From Parapedobacter pyrenivorans (GTDB taxonomy: Bacteria; Bacteroidota; Bacteroidia; Sphingobacteriales; Sphingobacteriaceae), in the NCBI RefSeq assembly GCF_014636865.1, contig NZ_BMER01000001.1, positions 1,600,718 through 1,664,717 on the forward strand: a stretch of 64,000 nt of DNA. Reading direction: 5' to 3'. Shown here piece after piece: positions 9,232 to 19,553 of the stretch. The notes under the pieces are model-generated. The model saw only the letters and a list, made by a program, of their open reading frames with translations, ran no database searches and was not told the origin of the DNA. Positions within the stretch are counted from its first letter, which is position 1. Each line of letters starts with the position of its first letter. The position numbers and the translations under genes are program-made.

Positions 9232-10470
9232 ATGACAATTATGAAAAGAACAATACACTTGAGGTTTCTCATTTTATCGTGTTTCTCCCTAGTAGTGATG
9301 GGGTCATGCGGTGGGACTGTGCAGACCGACCAAACGGGAACCGATGCTGTGGCTGATTCAATTCTCAGCACGGGTGCCGACCAACTCGACCGTTATGTTC
9401 CCTTGCTTAAAGGGAAAAAGGTCGGTCTGATGGGCAACCAAACATCCATTGTAGGTCCGGATAAAGAACATTTGGTTGATGTGTTGCTGGAAAGTGGTGT
9501 GGATCTGAAGTTCGCCTTCGCACCGGAACATGGTTTTCGTGGTGATATTGAACGTGGTGAAAAGGTATCCAATGAGGTAGACGAGCAAACCGGCTTACCA
9601 CTGTACTCCTTATATGGCAAAAACGAGAAAGCAGATTCAATTGTGGCGTCGGTGGATGTGATGATTTTCGACCTGCAAGATGTGGGAGCGCGATTTTATA
9701 CCTATATCACATCGATGCACCGGGTGATGCAATTATGTGCAAACCACGGTAAGAAACTAATTGTACTGGATCGACCCAATCCAAATGGCGATCAGGTGGA
9801 TGGTCCGGTGCGGAAAGATGATAAATTCAAATCCAACGTCAGCTATCATAAGATTGCAATGGTTCATGGGCTGACCGTCGGTGAGTTGGCGCAGATGATC
9901 AACGGCGAGGGGTGGCTTGATAGCGGAGCACAGTGTGATCTCGAGGTCATTACCGTGCAGCACTACAAGCATGGCACACCTTACGAGTTGCCTGTTATTC
10001 CGTCACCCAGCTTGCCCAATCACTTGTCGGTTCGGCTATACCTATCGCTATGCTTATTTGAAGGTACCGATATCAGTGTGGGGCGGGGTACGGACTGGCC
10101 GTTCCAGGTACTGGGCTATCCCGATCCGGTATTTGGTGAGTTTACATTTACACCGGGCATACGACCCGGAATGGCCGCCCATGTGGAGCAACAGGATAAA
10201 CTATGCTATGGATTGGATCTGCGGCAGCTGAATCCTCAGGAGCAGACCTTCACCTTGAAATATCTGATCGATTTCTATCAGAAAGCGCCATTCAAGGATA
10301 CATTTTTTTCGCGCCCCGAGTTTTTCGACAAACTGGCCGGTACGGATGAATTGCGGAAGCAGATCATCGCGGGACAAACGGAAGAGCAGATCAGCGCATC
10401 TTGGTCGACAGACTTGATGGCGTATAAGACGATGCGCAAAAAATATTTGTTGTATCCTGATTTTGAATAA
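9232..10470 (+). CDS. namZ: NamZ-type exo-beta-N-acetylmuramidase (DUF1343), lipoprotein
   Basis: Family DUF1343, whose founding members (B. subtilis YbbC/NamZ, Tannerella NamZ) remove MurNAc from the non-reducing end of murein fragments. Conserved family blocks are present: KVGLMGNQTS, FAPEHGFRG, FDLQDVGARFYTY, LDRPNPNG, and EGTDISVGRGT. The N-terminus is a lipoprotein-type signal with Cys after MGS, so the enzyme should be anchored in a membrane and act outside the cytoplasm. A GAGGGGG run spaced 6 nt from ATG 9232 favours that start; ATG 9241 is the alternative. It heads an operon that also encodes MurQ, which in B. subtilis is clustered with namZ too. This strongly links the operon to MurNAc salvage. 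Confidence 0.9.
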   Translation: MTIMKRTIHLRFLILSCFSLVVMGSCGGTVQTDQTGTDAVADSILSTGADQLDRYVPLLKGKKVGLMGNQTSIVGPDKEHLVDVLLESGVDLKFAFAPEHGFRGDIERGEKVSNEVDEQTGLPLYSLYGKNEKADSIVASVDVMIFDLQDVGARFYTYITSMHRVMQLCANHGKKLIVLDRPNPNGDQVDGPVRKDDKFKSNVSYHKIAMVHGLTVGELAQMINGEGWLDSGAQCDLEVITVQHYKHGTPYELPVIPSPSLPNHLSVRLYLSLCLFEGTDISVGRGTDWPFQVLGYPDPVFGEFTFTPGIRPGMAAHVEQQDKLCYGLDLRQLNPQEQTFTLKYLIDFYQKAPFKDTFFSRPEFFDKLAGTDELRKQIIAGQTEEQISASWSTDLMAYKTMRKKYLLYPDFE

Positions 10471-10527
10471 TCGCTTTATTCACACACTTAAAAATAACAC
10501 GCATTAATTAACTAAACGCTTTACACA

Positions 10528-13500
10528 ATGAGAAAACTAATACAATTCTCGATGATGATTGCGCTGAGTATTCCACTTTGGGCCTTTGGCTATGAAGCAA
10601 ATGGGGTGCTCGACCGTTCGGGAGCAGCGGGCGCCATCACAACCAGCTCGCTAGCCTTGGCGATGCAGCAAACGATCAGTGGGAAGGTTACCGGTACCGA
10701 CGGAGCACCGCTGCCCGGTGTCAGTGTATCCGTTGTCGGTGGTGCGGCCGCTACCAGTACCAACGAAGACGGCAATTATAGCATTTCGGCGCAAATGGGG
10801 GCAACCTTGCACTTCACGATGATTGGCTATACAGCAAAAGATGTAGCGGTCAATGCGGCGACGTTGAATGTCACCTTGGAGCCCGGAGACCGGAGCTTGG
10901 ACGAAGTGGTGGTAGTAGGTTATGGCACGCAACGCCGGGGTAACCTGACGGGCGCGGTTTCGACGATCAGTGTGAAGGAAAACCTCGAAGCGAGACCGAT
11001 AGCAGATGTAGGACGCGCGATTCAGGGGACAACGCCGGGATTAAGTGTAACACTTCCAAGCGGCGAGATAGGGTCTGATCCTGTGATCCGCATACGGGGG
11101 CAAATTGCTTCCATACAAGGGTTGGCACACGGGGGCACACAAACCCAGCCGTTGATTTTACTTGATAACGTCGAAATTCCGAGTATCACGCTTGTGAACC
11201 CCCTCGATGTAGAGTCCATCACGGTATTAAAAGATGCCGCCGCCTCTTCGATATACGGGGCAAAAGCCGCATTTGGCGTTGTTTTGATCACAACCAAGCA
11301 AGGTACCGGCATAGAAAAGCCTCAAATCACCTATTCTAATAACTTTTCTTTTCAAAACCCGTGGAAAGACCTACGGATGGCACGCCTGAATGGGTTGAAA
11401 TATTCGCTGGATGCCGTGGAACGGATCGGGGGCTCGCTTACGGGTGCTTTTTATAAAATCGATAGCGCAAGTTATGCGCGCGCAGCTGATTGGCACAATA
11501 CGTATGGCGGGACCATCGGAATGGACGATCCGACGGTATATGGCCGGGATTGGTACTTTGAACCAGGCGGGCCCTACAAGTTTGGATTGCGCACGTATGA
11601 TCCCTATGAAGCGATGGTGCGCGAATGGGCACCTACGCAACAACACAACTTGAGCATCGCTGGTACTTCCGGAAAGACTTCTTACAATCTTGGCTTGGGC
11701 TTGCTGGACCAAAGTGGGATGATGAAGCCGGCGAAGAAAGATCAATTCACGAGGTACAATGCATCATTGCGTGTATCCAGTGAAATCAATAAGTATTTTA
11801 CAGCGCGAGCAGGTGTGTTGTATTCTCAACGGAACAAAGAATACCCGTACGTGTCCAACTCGACCACGGCAGACCCTTGGCTCTATCTATTCAGGTGGAG
11901 TCCGATTTATCCGCTTGGCAATGACGAGAATGGCGACCCTATCCGCAGTCCGGCAAGCGAAGCAGCAGCGGCAAACACCGCAAGTTTGCTGTATAATTAT
12001 TTGAACCTGAATCTCGGCGGTACCGTGACCCTTACGGACAACTGGACGGTCGATTTCGACTATACCTATGCCAACCAAGGGCACGTTTGGGACCGACCGG
12101 GGACGAAGTACACCGCCCGCAACTCATGGGTGGCACCGCAGGCACGGGTTGATGCAGATGGTAATCCCGTTTACGTGAATTCGGCAGGGGAAGTGGTGTC
12201 AAGTACAACAGAGGGGGCAATGCCCGCCTATAACCTGGGACTGGAAACGTATACGGCGCCGGGGTCAAGCCCGGACCATATCTACAAGCTTTCTGAAAAT
12301 CTGAACAAACATACCATTAATGCCTTTACAACCTATAATCTAGGTCTGGAAGATGGTCATGACTTTAAGTTTATGCTGGGGATGAACCGGGTGACCGACG
12401 ACTGGGCCAACCATTTCACTCAGGTGACCAACCTCATCGATATTGTAAATCCGCAGTTCCCCTACGGCATCGGTACTTGGACAGGAGACGGCGGCGAATT
12501 CTGGGAGGCGCAATTGGGCTACTTCGGTCGCGTCAACTATGCGTATCAGAATAAATATCTGGTGGAGGCTAACCTGCGGTATGACGGTACCTCGAAATTC
12601 CCGACAGATTTGAAATGGCGTTGGTTCCCCTCATTCTCGGCTGGATGGGTACTGAGTGAAGAGGGTTTTATGGAAAGTACCCGGGACTGGCTGGATCTAT
12701 TTAAATTCCGGGGTTCTTGGGGTACGATAGGCGATCAGAGCGTGCCAAGCGACTTATATGTGCCCACTATGGATATCGGACAATCCACCTGGATCGGTGG
12801 GGATGGTTCTCGTTCATATTTTGTAGGTACCCCAAATGCCGTTGCGGCCGCCATCACCTGGCAGGATATCACCACCTTGGATTTCGGCGTGGATGCTAGG
12901 TTCTTCAACAACAAATTCGGATTTTCATTCGATTGGTACCAGCGTAATACCGAAAATATGATTGTTCCCGCGGAAGGTGTGCCGCCAACATTCGGTTCTG
13001 GTGCACCGGAAAGCAACTACGGGTCATTGCGCACCAGAGGGTGGGAGGTTGCGGTAGACTTCAACCATCGATTTGACAACGGTTTGGGTATAAACGTACG
13101 GGGGAATATCTCCGACGCGAAGTCGGTCGTCATGGAATATGGGTCAACACAGAGCGTAAACAATTATTATGTGGGGAAGACCTATGGCGAAATCTGGGGG
13201 TACCGTACGGATCGGCTGTATCAATACGATGACTTTGAGTTAGGGCCCGATGGTGAGCCACAACTGATTACACTGACCGAAGCGGAAAGTGCAAAATATG
13301 CGGGAAGGAAAGCCTATAAGCTCAAGCCGGGACCGAACGGCGAGAAGCCCGTTTATCAAGCCTTCCTGCAAAATAGTGCGGACTTTTATTTCGGGCCTGG
13401 CGATGTTAAATTCGTGGACTCTAATGGAGACGGCGAGCTGGATAATGGAAGCCAGCTTGTTGGCGATCACGGCGATTGGGATGTCATCGGTAACTTTACT

Positions 13501-14034
13501 CCGCGATATGAATATGGCTTCCGCTTAGGCGCCGATTACAAAGGCGTTGACTTCGCTGTCTTCTTCCAAGGTGTGGGCAGCCGTGAAGTTTGGGGCGGCG
13601 GCAATTTGGCAATTCCGGGATTCCACGCCTCAGATGGTGCCATGCCAGCGGCTATTGCGGATGATTATTGGACACCGGAAAATACCGATGCCTTCTATCC
13701 CGCAGCTTATAACAACGCAGGGAATAACACGAATAACAATATGCAACGACAATCAAGGTACTTGCTGGATATGTCTTATTTGCGTATCAAGAACATTTCG
13801 TTGGGTTATTCGTTACCGGCGTCGTTACTGAGCCGCGTAGGTGTCAATTCTCTGAGGGTCTATACATCGCTGGAGAATTTTGTTACCTGGGATAACCTGA
13901 ACGGCTTACCCATCGACCCTGAAGCTGTCGCCGGTTTCTCCATGTGGAACAATACCAACTACAATTCTAGTCGCACGGGTGTGGGAACCCCTGCATTCAA
14001 GAGTGTGTCCTTTGGTGTTCAATTGAACTTCTAA
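10528..14034 (+). CDS. SusC-family TonB-dependent outer-membrane transporter
   Basis: SusC/RagA-type transporter of 1168 residues. It has a signal region, a carboxypeptidase-like regulatory domain (ISGKVTGTDGAPLPGVSVSV), the hallmark LDEVVVVGYGTQ, a plug (AIQGTTPGLSV; LLDNVEIPS; GAKAAFGVVLITTKQG) and a beta-barrel ending in LNF. It is longer than the first SusC, from extended loops. It begins 57 nt after namZ and 11 nt before its SusD partner. Position between NamZ and the GH9/deacetylase/MurQ genes makes murein or amino-sugar oligomers its likely cargo (inference). Confidence 0.93.
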   Translation: MRKLIQFSMMIALSIPLWAFGYEANGVLDRSGAAGAITTSSLALAMQQTISGKVTGTDGAPLPGVSVSVVGGAAATSTNEDGNYSISAQMGATLHFTMIGYTAKDVAVNAATLNVTLEPGDRSLDEVVVVGYGTQRRGNLTGAVSTISVKENLEARPIADVGRAIQGTTPGLSVTLPSGEIGSDPVIRIRGQIASIQGLAHGGTQTQPLILLDNVEIPSITLVNPLDVESITVLKDAAASSIYGAKAAFGVVLITTKQGTGIEKPQITYSNNFSFQNPWKDLRMARLNGLKYSLDAVERIGGSLTGAFYKIDSASYARAADWHNTYGGTIGMDDPTVYGRDWYFEPGGPYKFGLRTYDPYEAMVREWAPTQQHNLSIAGTSGKTSYNLGLGLLDQSGMMKPAKKDQFTRYNASLRVSSEINKYFTARAGVLYSQRNKEYPYVSNSTTADPWLYLFRWSPIYPLGNDENGDPIRSPASEAAAANTASLLYNYLNLNLGGTVTLTDNWTVDFDYTYANQGHVWDRPGTKYTARNSWVAPQARVDADGNPVYVNSAGEVVSSTTEGAMPAYNLGLETYTAPGSSPDHIYKLSENLNKHTINAFTTYNLGLEDGHDFKFMLGMNRVTDDWANHFTQVTNLIDIVNPQFPYGIGTWTGDGGEFWEAQLGYFGRVNYAYQNKYLVEANLRYDGTSKFPTDLKWRWFPSFSAGWVLSEEGFMESTRDWLDLFKFRGSWGTIGDQSVPSDLYVPTMDIGQSTWIGGDGSRSYFVGTPNAVAAAITWQDITTLDFGVDARFFNNKFGFSFDWYQRNTENMIVPAEGVPPTFGSGAPESNYGSLRTRGWEVAVDFNHRFDNGLGINVRGNISDAKSVVMEYGSTQSVNNYYVGKTYGEIWGYRTDRLYQYDDFELGPDGEPQLITLTEAESAKYAGRKAYKLKPGPNGEKPVYQAFLQNSADFYFGPGDVKFVDSNGDGELDNGSQLVGDHGDWDVIGNFTPRYEYGFRLGADYKGVDFAVFFQGVGSREVWGGGNLAIPGFHASDGAMPAAIADDYWTPENTDAFYPAAYNNAGNNTNNNMQRQSRYLLDMSYLRIKNISLGYSLPASLLSRVGVNSLRVYTSLENFVTWDNLNGLPIDPEAVAGFSMWNNTNYNSSRTGVGTPAFKSVSFGVQLNF

Positions 14035-14045
14035 ACGTTAAAACG

Positions 14046-15893
14046 ATGAAATTTCCAACTAAATTCATATACAGTATTTGCGCGGCATCACTGTTGATCG
14101 CCGGATGCAACAAAGAGTTATTGGATCGGCCGCCGCTGACCGAACCTGTCGATGACAGTTTCTGGCGGAATGAGACGGATGTTAGGCTGTTCGCTAACGG
14201 CTTCTATTCGCAGTATTTTGTGGGCTACAATAGTGCATGGGGTGTCGATTATACACCGGTACGGGGTTATACCTTTTCGGATGATGTGACGAGCCGTAAC
14301 GTGCAAACGCATTTTGAAAACAGTGTGCCAGCAAGCCGAGCGCAAACCGCCGAAACTGGAGCGAACGCGCTGTGGCTAACCCAATATGCTGGCCCGTCCT
14401 GGAATTTTTCGTGGGTGCGTAAAGCCAATATTTTTATTGACCGGCTCGAGAATATTGCCCAAGCCAATTTAGAGGCCGATGCCTATAACCACTGGATGGC
14501 GGTGGCACGTTTCTTCCGAGGGTTCGAATATAGCCGTTTGGTGAGTGTATTTGGCAACGTGCCGTACTATGATCATGTATTAACCGATGATGCATGGGAT
14601 GAATTGTATAAAGACCGTGATGACCGTGGCGTAGTGATGGACGGGGTGTACGACGATTTCAAGTTCGTGATGGACAATATCCGCATTAACGATGGAAAGC
14701 AAATGCTAAACAAATATATCGCTGCTGCGTTTATCTCCCGGTTCATGCTGTTTGAGGGCACGTTCCAGCATTATCATGAGCTGGATGCTGAACGGGCGAA
14801 GAAATACCTTGAATTCGCCGTTGAGGCTGCAGCGTTTGCGATGAGCGGGCCCTATTCGTTTGAAAGTGATTTCAAGGGTCTCTTCGCTTCGGAGAGCCTG
14901 GATGGCAACCCGGAAGTGCTGATGTGGAGGACGTATGATGCCGCATTGGGAGTAACCCATCACATCGGCTCGTACAATAACGGTACGGAAGGACAACCAG
15001 CAGGCGCGAACCTCGAGTTTGTTAAGTCGTTTATTTGCAACGATGGCCGGGTATGGCAGCACTCAACGGTAGATGGCGCCTCCAGTTTTTCGATAACCGA
15101 CCTGGCGTTAACACGTGATCCCCGCTTTGAAGCAACCATATATGAAGATCCCCGCCCCGCATCGGCGTCTTTATTTTATACCTATAAATTTGCCTCGCGC
15201 GAGGCCATGACCTATATCGGACAAAGTTATCCGCCTGCCTGGGGAAGCAACACCAATACCAATGATGCACCGGTGATGCGGCTGGCCGAACCTGTACTGA
15301 ACTGGATTGAAGCCAAGGCAGTACTGGCCGAGTTTTTCGGTGGCCCTGCGGTAACTCAAGGCGACGTCGATGCGTCCATCAACGCGATCCGTGATCGACC
15401 ATTGGATGAGACCGCTATTGCGAAAGGGATACAGAAAACGGCACCATTGATGCTCGCCGCACTTCCGGACGATCCCGATCGCGATGCCGACGTGTCGGCA
15501 CTAATTTGGGAAATCCGCCGCGAGCGACGTATGGAGTTCTTCTATGAGCATACGCGGTTACTGGATATCAAACGGTGGGAGAAAATAGAGTACATGGATT
15601 TCAGTACCGACCCGGATTATTTCCTCGGCCCTTGGATAGCTGTTCAAGAGGACGCGCCGGTCCTCTTATCCGAAAGTAATGAAGGGGTGTTAAAAGTGCG
15701 AAAACAAGATGGAACTATTGTGACCTACAACGGCTCCAATGGAGCCGATATGGTTGGGTTCTACATGATCGAAAATGCCGCTAACCGCAATGAGTTCGGC
15801 AGTGAGGTTTACATGGCTCCAGTGGGTCAATCGCAAATCATCGATTATCAAGAACGAGGCTACACCTTAACCCAAACAGCAGGATGGAACTAG
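14046..15893 (+). CDS. SusD/RagB-family surface lipoprotein
   Basis: Classic SusD-type lipoprotein, 615 residues, partner of the SusC 11 nt upstream. It has the lipobox IAGC (LLIAGCNKELLDRPPL), an N-terminal helical region with WxxxY-type TPR-like elements (ARFFRGFEYSRLVSVFGNVPYYD), and the C-terminal SusD signature (IWEIRRERRMEFFYEHTRLLDIKRW). It should bind the glycan at the surface and hand it to the transporter. The gap to the next gene is about 40 nt, consistent with one operon. Confidence 0.93.
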   Translation: MKFPTKFIYSICAASLLIAGCNKELLDRPPLTEPVDDSFWRNETDVRLFANGFYSQYFVGYNSAWGVDYTPVRGYTFSDDVTSRNVQTHFENSVPASRAQTAETGANALWLTQYAGPSWNFSWVRKANIFIDRLENIAQANLEADAYNHWMAVARFFRGFEYSRLVSVFGNVPYYDHVLTDDAWDELYKDRDDRGVVMDGVYDDFKFVMDNIRINDGKQMLNKYIAAAFISRFMLFEGTFQHYHELDAERAKKYLEFAVEAAAFAMSGPYSFESDFKGLFASESLDGNPEVLMWRTYDAALGVTHHIGSYNNGTEGQPAGANLEFVKSFICNDGRVWQHSTVDGASSFSITDLALTRDPRFEATIYEDPRPASASLFYTYKFASREAMTYIGQSYPPAWGSNTNTNDAPVMRLAEPVLNWIEAKAVLAEFFGGPAVTQGDVDASINAIRDRPLDETAIAKGIQKTAPLMLAALPDDPDRDADVSALIWEIRRERRMEFFYEHTRLLDIKRWEKIEYMDFSTDPDYFLGPWIAVQEDAPVLLSESNEGVLKVRKQDGTIVTYNGSNGADMVGFYMIENAANRNEFGSEVYMAPVGQSQIIDYQERGYTLTQTAGWN

Positions 15894-15932
15894 TGAAATT
15901 CCGCTAGCTGATTGAATAAGCGATTGCAGGGT

Positions 15933-18900
15933 ATGACGGATAGCACATGTTTAAGGTACTTATTAAAACCAATGGCGCTGCTGAAGGTGCTGGTGCTTAC
16001 CGCGTTCGCGGGGTATGCCCAGCCCTTCCAATTCGCGCACGTGACGGACACCCATGTGGGGAGCGCCACCGGTGCGGACGACCTGCGGCGGACAGTGGCT
16101 GACATCAATGCCAACCCGGATCTCCATTTCGTGATTTTGTCAGGAGATGTAACCGAATTCGGCTCGGATGAGGAGTTGCGGCTCGCGAAGCAAATTTTGG
16201 ATAGCCTGTTCATTCCGTGGTATGTCATTCCCGGCAACCACGATACCAATTGGTCCGAAAGCGGTGGCAACAGCTTCCGCAAAATATTCGGCGGTGAAAC
16301 CTTTGCCTTTGTACACAACGGTTACTTTTTCGTCGGTACCAATTCGGGTCCGAATATGCGGATGAGTCCGGGGCAGGTACCCCGTGAGAACCTGGTGTGG
16401 ATGGATTCGCTGTTCGCGGCACATCCGGATAAGGACATGCCGATCATCTACGTCAATCATTATCCGCAGGATTCCTCACTAAACAATTGGTTTGAAGCGT
16501 TAGACCGGGTGAAGACCCGCAATGTGCAGCTTTTTTTCTGTGGCCATGGCCATCAAAATAAGCAATACGAATTTGAAGGCATCCCCGGCATCATGGGGCG
16601 GTCCAATCTGCGGGCCAAAGACAGCGTTGGTGGCTATAACATCGTCACCATCGCCGACGGCCGGGCGTTATACCAAGAGCAGCATCCGGGCGCTGGTATG
16701 CAGGAACCTTGGGCCGTCATCCCGCTGCTCAACCATCGCTTTGCCGACGAAGCTCGTTTGTACGATCGACCCGACTATTCGCTAAATACGCGGCATGCCG
16801 CTGTACGGGGAGTGTGGTCCTTTCAGGATGCGAGCGATATTGGAGCTGGGTTGGCTACGTATAAGCAACTGGTCATTACCGCCAATACCGCCGGACAGGT
16901 CTATGCGCTCGATGAGCAGACGGGCCGGAAAGTTTGGTCGTTTCAAACGGGTGGGAAAGTGTATTCCACTCCTACGGTGTGGAAGCACTACGTGGTTGTC
17001 GGGTCTTCCGATGGACTTATCTATGGCTTACACGCCAAAACCGGCAAGCTGCTGTGGAAACATGCAGCGGAAAAGGCCGTACTGGGCTCCCCATTGGTGC
17101 ATAACGGTGTGGCTTACATCGGGGCTTCTGATGGCAGGTTCAGGGCGCTGGATATCAAATCCGGCCGCTTACGCTGGTCATTTGACGAGGTGAAAGGGTA
17201 TGTTTCCGGTAAACCATTGTTGTATGAAAATACGTTGTACTTCGGCTCGTGGGGCAATGGCTTCTATGCGATTGATCCGGCCGATGGGCACCTAAAGTGG
17301 CAATGGTCCAACGGAGCCTCCAGCCGGATGCTGTCGCCCGCGGCCTGCTATCCCGTGGGGGCGAATGGAAGGATATTCATCGTGGCGCCCGATCGGTATA
17401 TGACCGCGCTGGATGCTCGAAACGGTGCCGAAATCTGGCGTAAAAAAATCGATAGCGTACGCGTGCGTGAGTCGATGGGCCTCTCTGAGGACGGCACATT
17501 GGTCTACGTGAAAACCATGGATGGCCAGGTACTGGGCGTATCGACCACGGCAGACAGCATGCAGATCGCATGGAGATCCAAGCTGCAGTTGCCGTATGAA
17601 TTGACCCCTTCGGCTATCTCGGCCAACGACGGCCTGGTGTTTGTGCCGAGCCATTCGGGGTTGGTAAGCGGCCTGAATGCTGCCAGTGGCGATGTAGCGT
17701 GGCAGTATAAGCTATCTAACGCGATGGTTAACCCCATGCTGCCGCTACGGGGGCAGCGGTTGGTAGCAAGCACGATGGATGGGAAGGTGGTCTGCCTGGC
17801 ATACGGCGACCCGGAAGATCGGTCGTGGATTCGTGTCAACCAACTCGGCTATACGCCCCAGGGCATCAAAGTGGCGGTATGGGGTGGTAAAAGTACCAAG
17901 CGGATAGCTCGATTCCGGCTGGTCGAAGGCGAATCGGGCAAAGCGGTGTTTGCCGGAAAGGCGGGCAAGGATTTCGGGACCTATGGGCCGTTCCGATCGT
18001 CCTATCGACTGGATTTTTCTGCTTATGCGGATACCGGCACGTATTACCTGGAAGTGGACGGTGTTCGTTCACCGCAATTCCGTATTGCAAGTGATGTCTA
18101 TACAGGCGCTGCTGATTTTGCCCTGCGCTACATGCGCCAGCAACGTACCCTCTTTAATCCATTTTTGAAAGACAGTTGCCATACGCACGATGGCTTTACG
18201 CTGTACGCAGCGGGAGCCGGCCTGCCGGATAGTACGCGGATTGATGTGGGCGGTGGGTGGCATGATGCGTCTGACTATTTGCAGTATGCAACAACTTCTG
18301 CCAATGCGACCTATCATTTGCTGGCCGCTTACCGCGATTTTCCGGCTATTTTTGGCGACCATAAACAGGCCAATGGCTTGGATGGTAGCAATGGCATCGC
18401 CGATGTGCTCGACGAGGCCAGATGGGGATTGGATTGGTTGCTGAAGATGCATCCCGAGCCTCACCTGCTATTTAACCAGATTGCTGATGACCGGGACCAC
18501 GCGGGGATGCGTATGCCGGGTGAAGATGATTTTTACGGCCGGGGTTTCGAGCGTCCGGTATATTTTGTGAGCGGTGAGCCGCAGCAACGGGGGAAGTTCA
18601 TGAATAGCACCACTGGAACAAGCTCCACCGCCGCCAAATTTACCAGTGCGTTTAACTTGGGCAGCTTGCTTTTCGAGACCAAGGATACGACCTATGCGCA
18701 ACGGTTGCTGGAAAAGGCAAAGACGGCCTATGCTTTTGCAAAACGACGACCCGGTGTAACGCAGACGGCTTCGGTGAAGTCGCCGTATATCTATGCCGAA
18801 GACAATTGGGTGGATGATATGGAATTGGCTGCCGCAACCCAATGGGCAGCGACGGGCGATGCTGCCTTTTTACAGGAAGCGCTCGATTATGCCCGGCAGG

Positions 18901-19553
18901 AAACCGTGACACCCTGGATGGCGAACGATACGGCGGCGCATTACCAATGGTATCCATTTATCAACCTGGGGCACCGGGAGCTTGCTCGGCGAACGACGGG
19001 AGAGAAGCGAGAAGAAGTCATCGCTTATTATAAGGAAGGAATTGAGCAAGTGTGGGCAAGGGCCGAGCAGAATGCGTTTTACCGCGGAGTGCCCTTCATT
19101 TGGTGCAGCAATAACCTCACCGCGTCGTTTGCCATCCAATGCCTGTGGTACGAGCAGCTGACCAATGACGATACGTATGCTCAGCTCGTACAAGCCAATT
19201 TCGACTGGCTGTTTGGCTGTAATCCGTGGGGTACCAGCATGGTTTATGGCCTGCCGGCGTGGGGTGATACGCCTACCGATCCGCATTCGGCATTTACCCG
19301 GTTGGGAAATTATCCGATTGATGGTGGGCTGGTAGACGGCCCGGTGTACGGCAACATCTTCAATAGCCTGATTGGAATCCAGTTGACGAAGCCAGACGCG
19401 CATGCGCCCTTTCAATCGGATTTGGCGGTCTACCACGATGACTACGGCGACTACAGTACAAATGAGCCGACGATGGACGGTACGGCATCATTGATTTATT
19501 TGCTGGCGGCAAAAGAACAGGAGTCACGGGAGGTGGCTCAACCAAAAAAGTAG
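15933..19553 (+). CDS. Exported three-module protein: calcineurin-like phosphoesterase, PQQ-type beta-propeller, GH9 glycosidase
   Basis: A 1206-residue exported protein. After a signal peptide (ending GYAQ) comes a metallophosphoesterase with DTH (39-41), GDxxE, GNHD (101-104) and GHGH (204-207). A PQQ/BamB-like propeller follows (~290-630; repeats such as GQVYALDEQTGRKVWSF). Next is an Ig-like CelD_N domain (VNQLGY, ~635-720), then a GH9 catalytic domain with HDASD (catalytic Asp pair D778/D781), NPWGTSMVYG and the terminal motif with E1178. GH9 enzymes cleave beta-1,4-glucans, and some act on glucosamine oligomers, which would suit a murein or chitosan-like substrate (inference). ATG 15933 is chosen; a TTG at 15912 and an ATG at 15972 are alternatives. 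The stop lies directly after a slippery A-AAA-AAG and overlaps the deacetylase start. Confidence 0.88.
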   Translation: MTDSTCLRYLLKPMALLKVLVLTAFAGYAQPFQFAHVTDTHVGSATGADDLRRTVADINANPDLHFVILSGDVTEFGSDEELRLAKQILDSLFIPWYVIPGNHDTNWSESGGNSFRKIFGGETFAFVHNGYFFVGTNSGPNMRMSPGQVPRENLVWMDSLFAAHPDKDMPIIYVNHYPQDSSLNNWFEALDRVKTRNVQLFFCGHGHQNKQYEFEGIPGIMGRSNLRAKDSVGGYNIVTIADGRALYQEQHPGAGMQEPWAVIPLLNHRFADEARLYDRPDYSLNTRHAAVRGVWSFQDASDIGAGLATYKQLVITANTAGQVYALDEQTGRKVWSFQTGGKVYSTPTVWKHYVVVGSSDGLIYGLHAKTGKLLWKHAAEKAVLGSPLVHNGVAYIGASDGRFRALDIKSGRLRWSFDEVKGYVSGKPLLYENTLYFGSWGNGFYAIDPADGHLKWQWSNGASSRMLSPAACYPVGANGRIFIVAPDRYMTALDARNGAEIWRKKIDSVRVRESMGLSEDGTLVYVKTMDGQVLGVSTTADSMQIAWRSKLQLPYELTPSAISANDGLVFVPSHSGLVSGLNAASGDVAWQYKLSNAMVNPMLPLRGQRLVASTMDGKVVCLAYGDPEDRSWIRVNQLGYTPQGIKVAVWGGKSTKRIARFRLVEGESGKAVFAGKAGKDFGTYGPFRSSYRLDFSAYADTGTYYLEVDGVRSPQFRIASDVYTGAADFALRYMRQQRTLFNPFLKDSCHTHDGFTLYAAGAGLPDSTRIDVGGGWHDASDYLQYATTSANATYHLLAAYRDFPAIFGDHKQANGLDGSNGIADVLDEARWGLDWLLKMHPEPHLLFNQIADDRDHAGMRMPGEDDFYGRGFERPVYFVSGEPQQRGKFMNSTTGTSSTAAKFTSAFNLGSLLFETKDTTYAQRLLEKAKTAYAFAKRRPGVTQTASVKSPYIYAEDNWVDDMELAAATQWAATGDAAFLQEALDYARQETVTPWMANDTAAHYQWYPFINLGHRELARRTTGEKREEVIAYYKEGIEQVWARAEQNAFYRGVPFIWCSNNLTASFAIQCLWYEQLTNDDTYAQLVQANFDWLFGCNPWGTSMVYGLPAWGDTPTDPHSAFTRLGNYPIDGGLVDGPVYGNIFNSLIGIQLTKPDAHAPFQSDLAVYHDDYGDYSTNEPTMDGTASLIYLLAAKEQESREVAQPKK

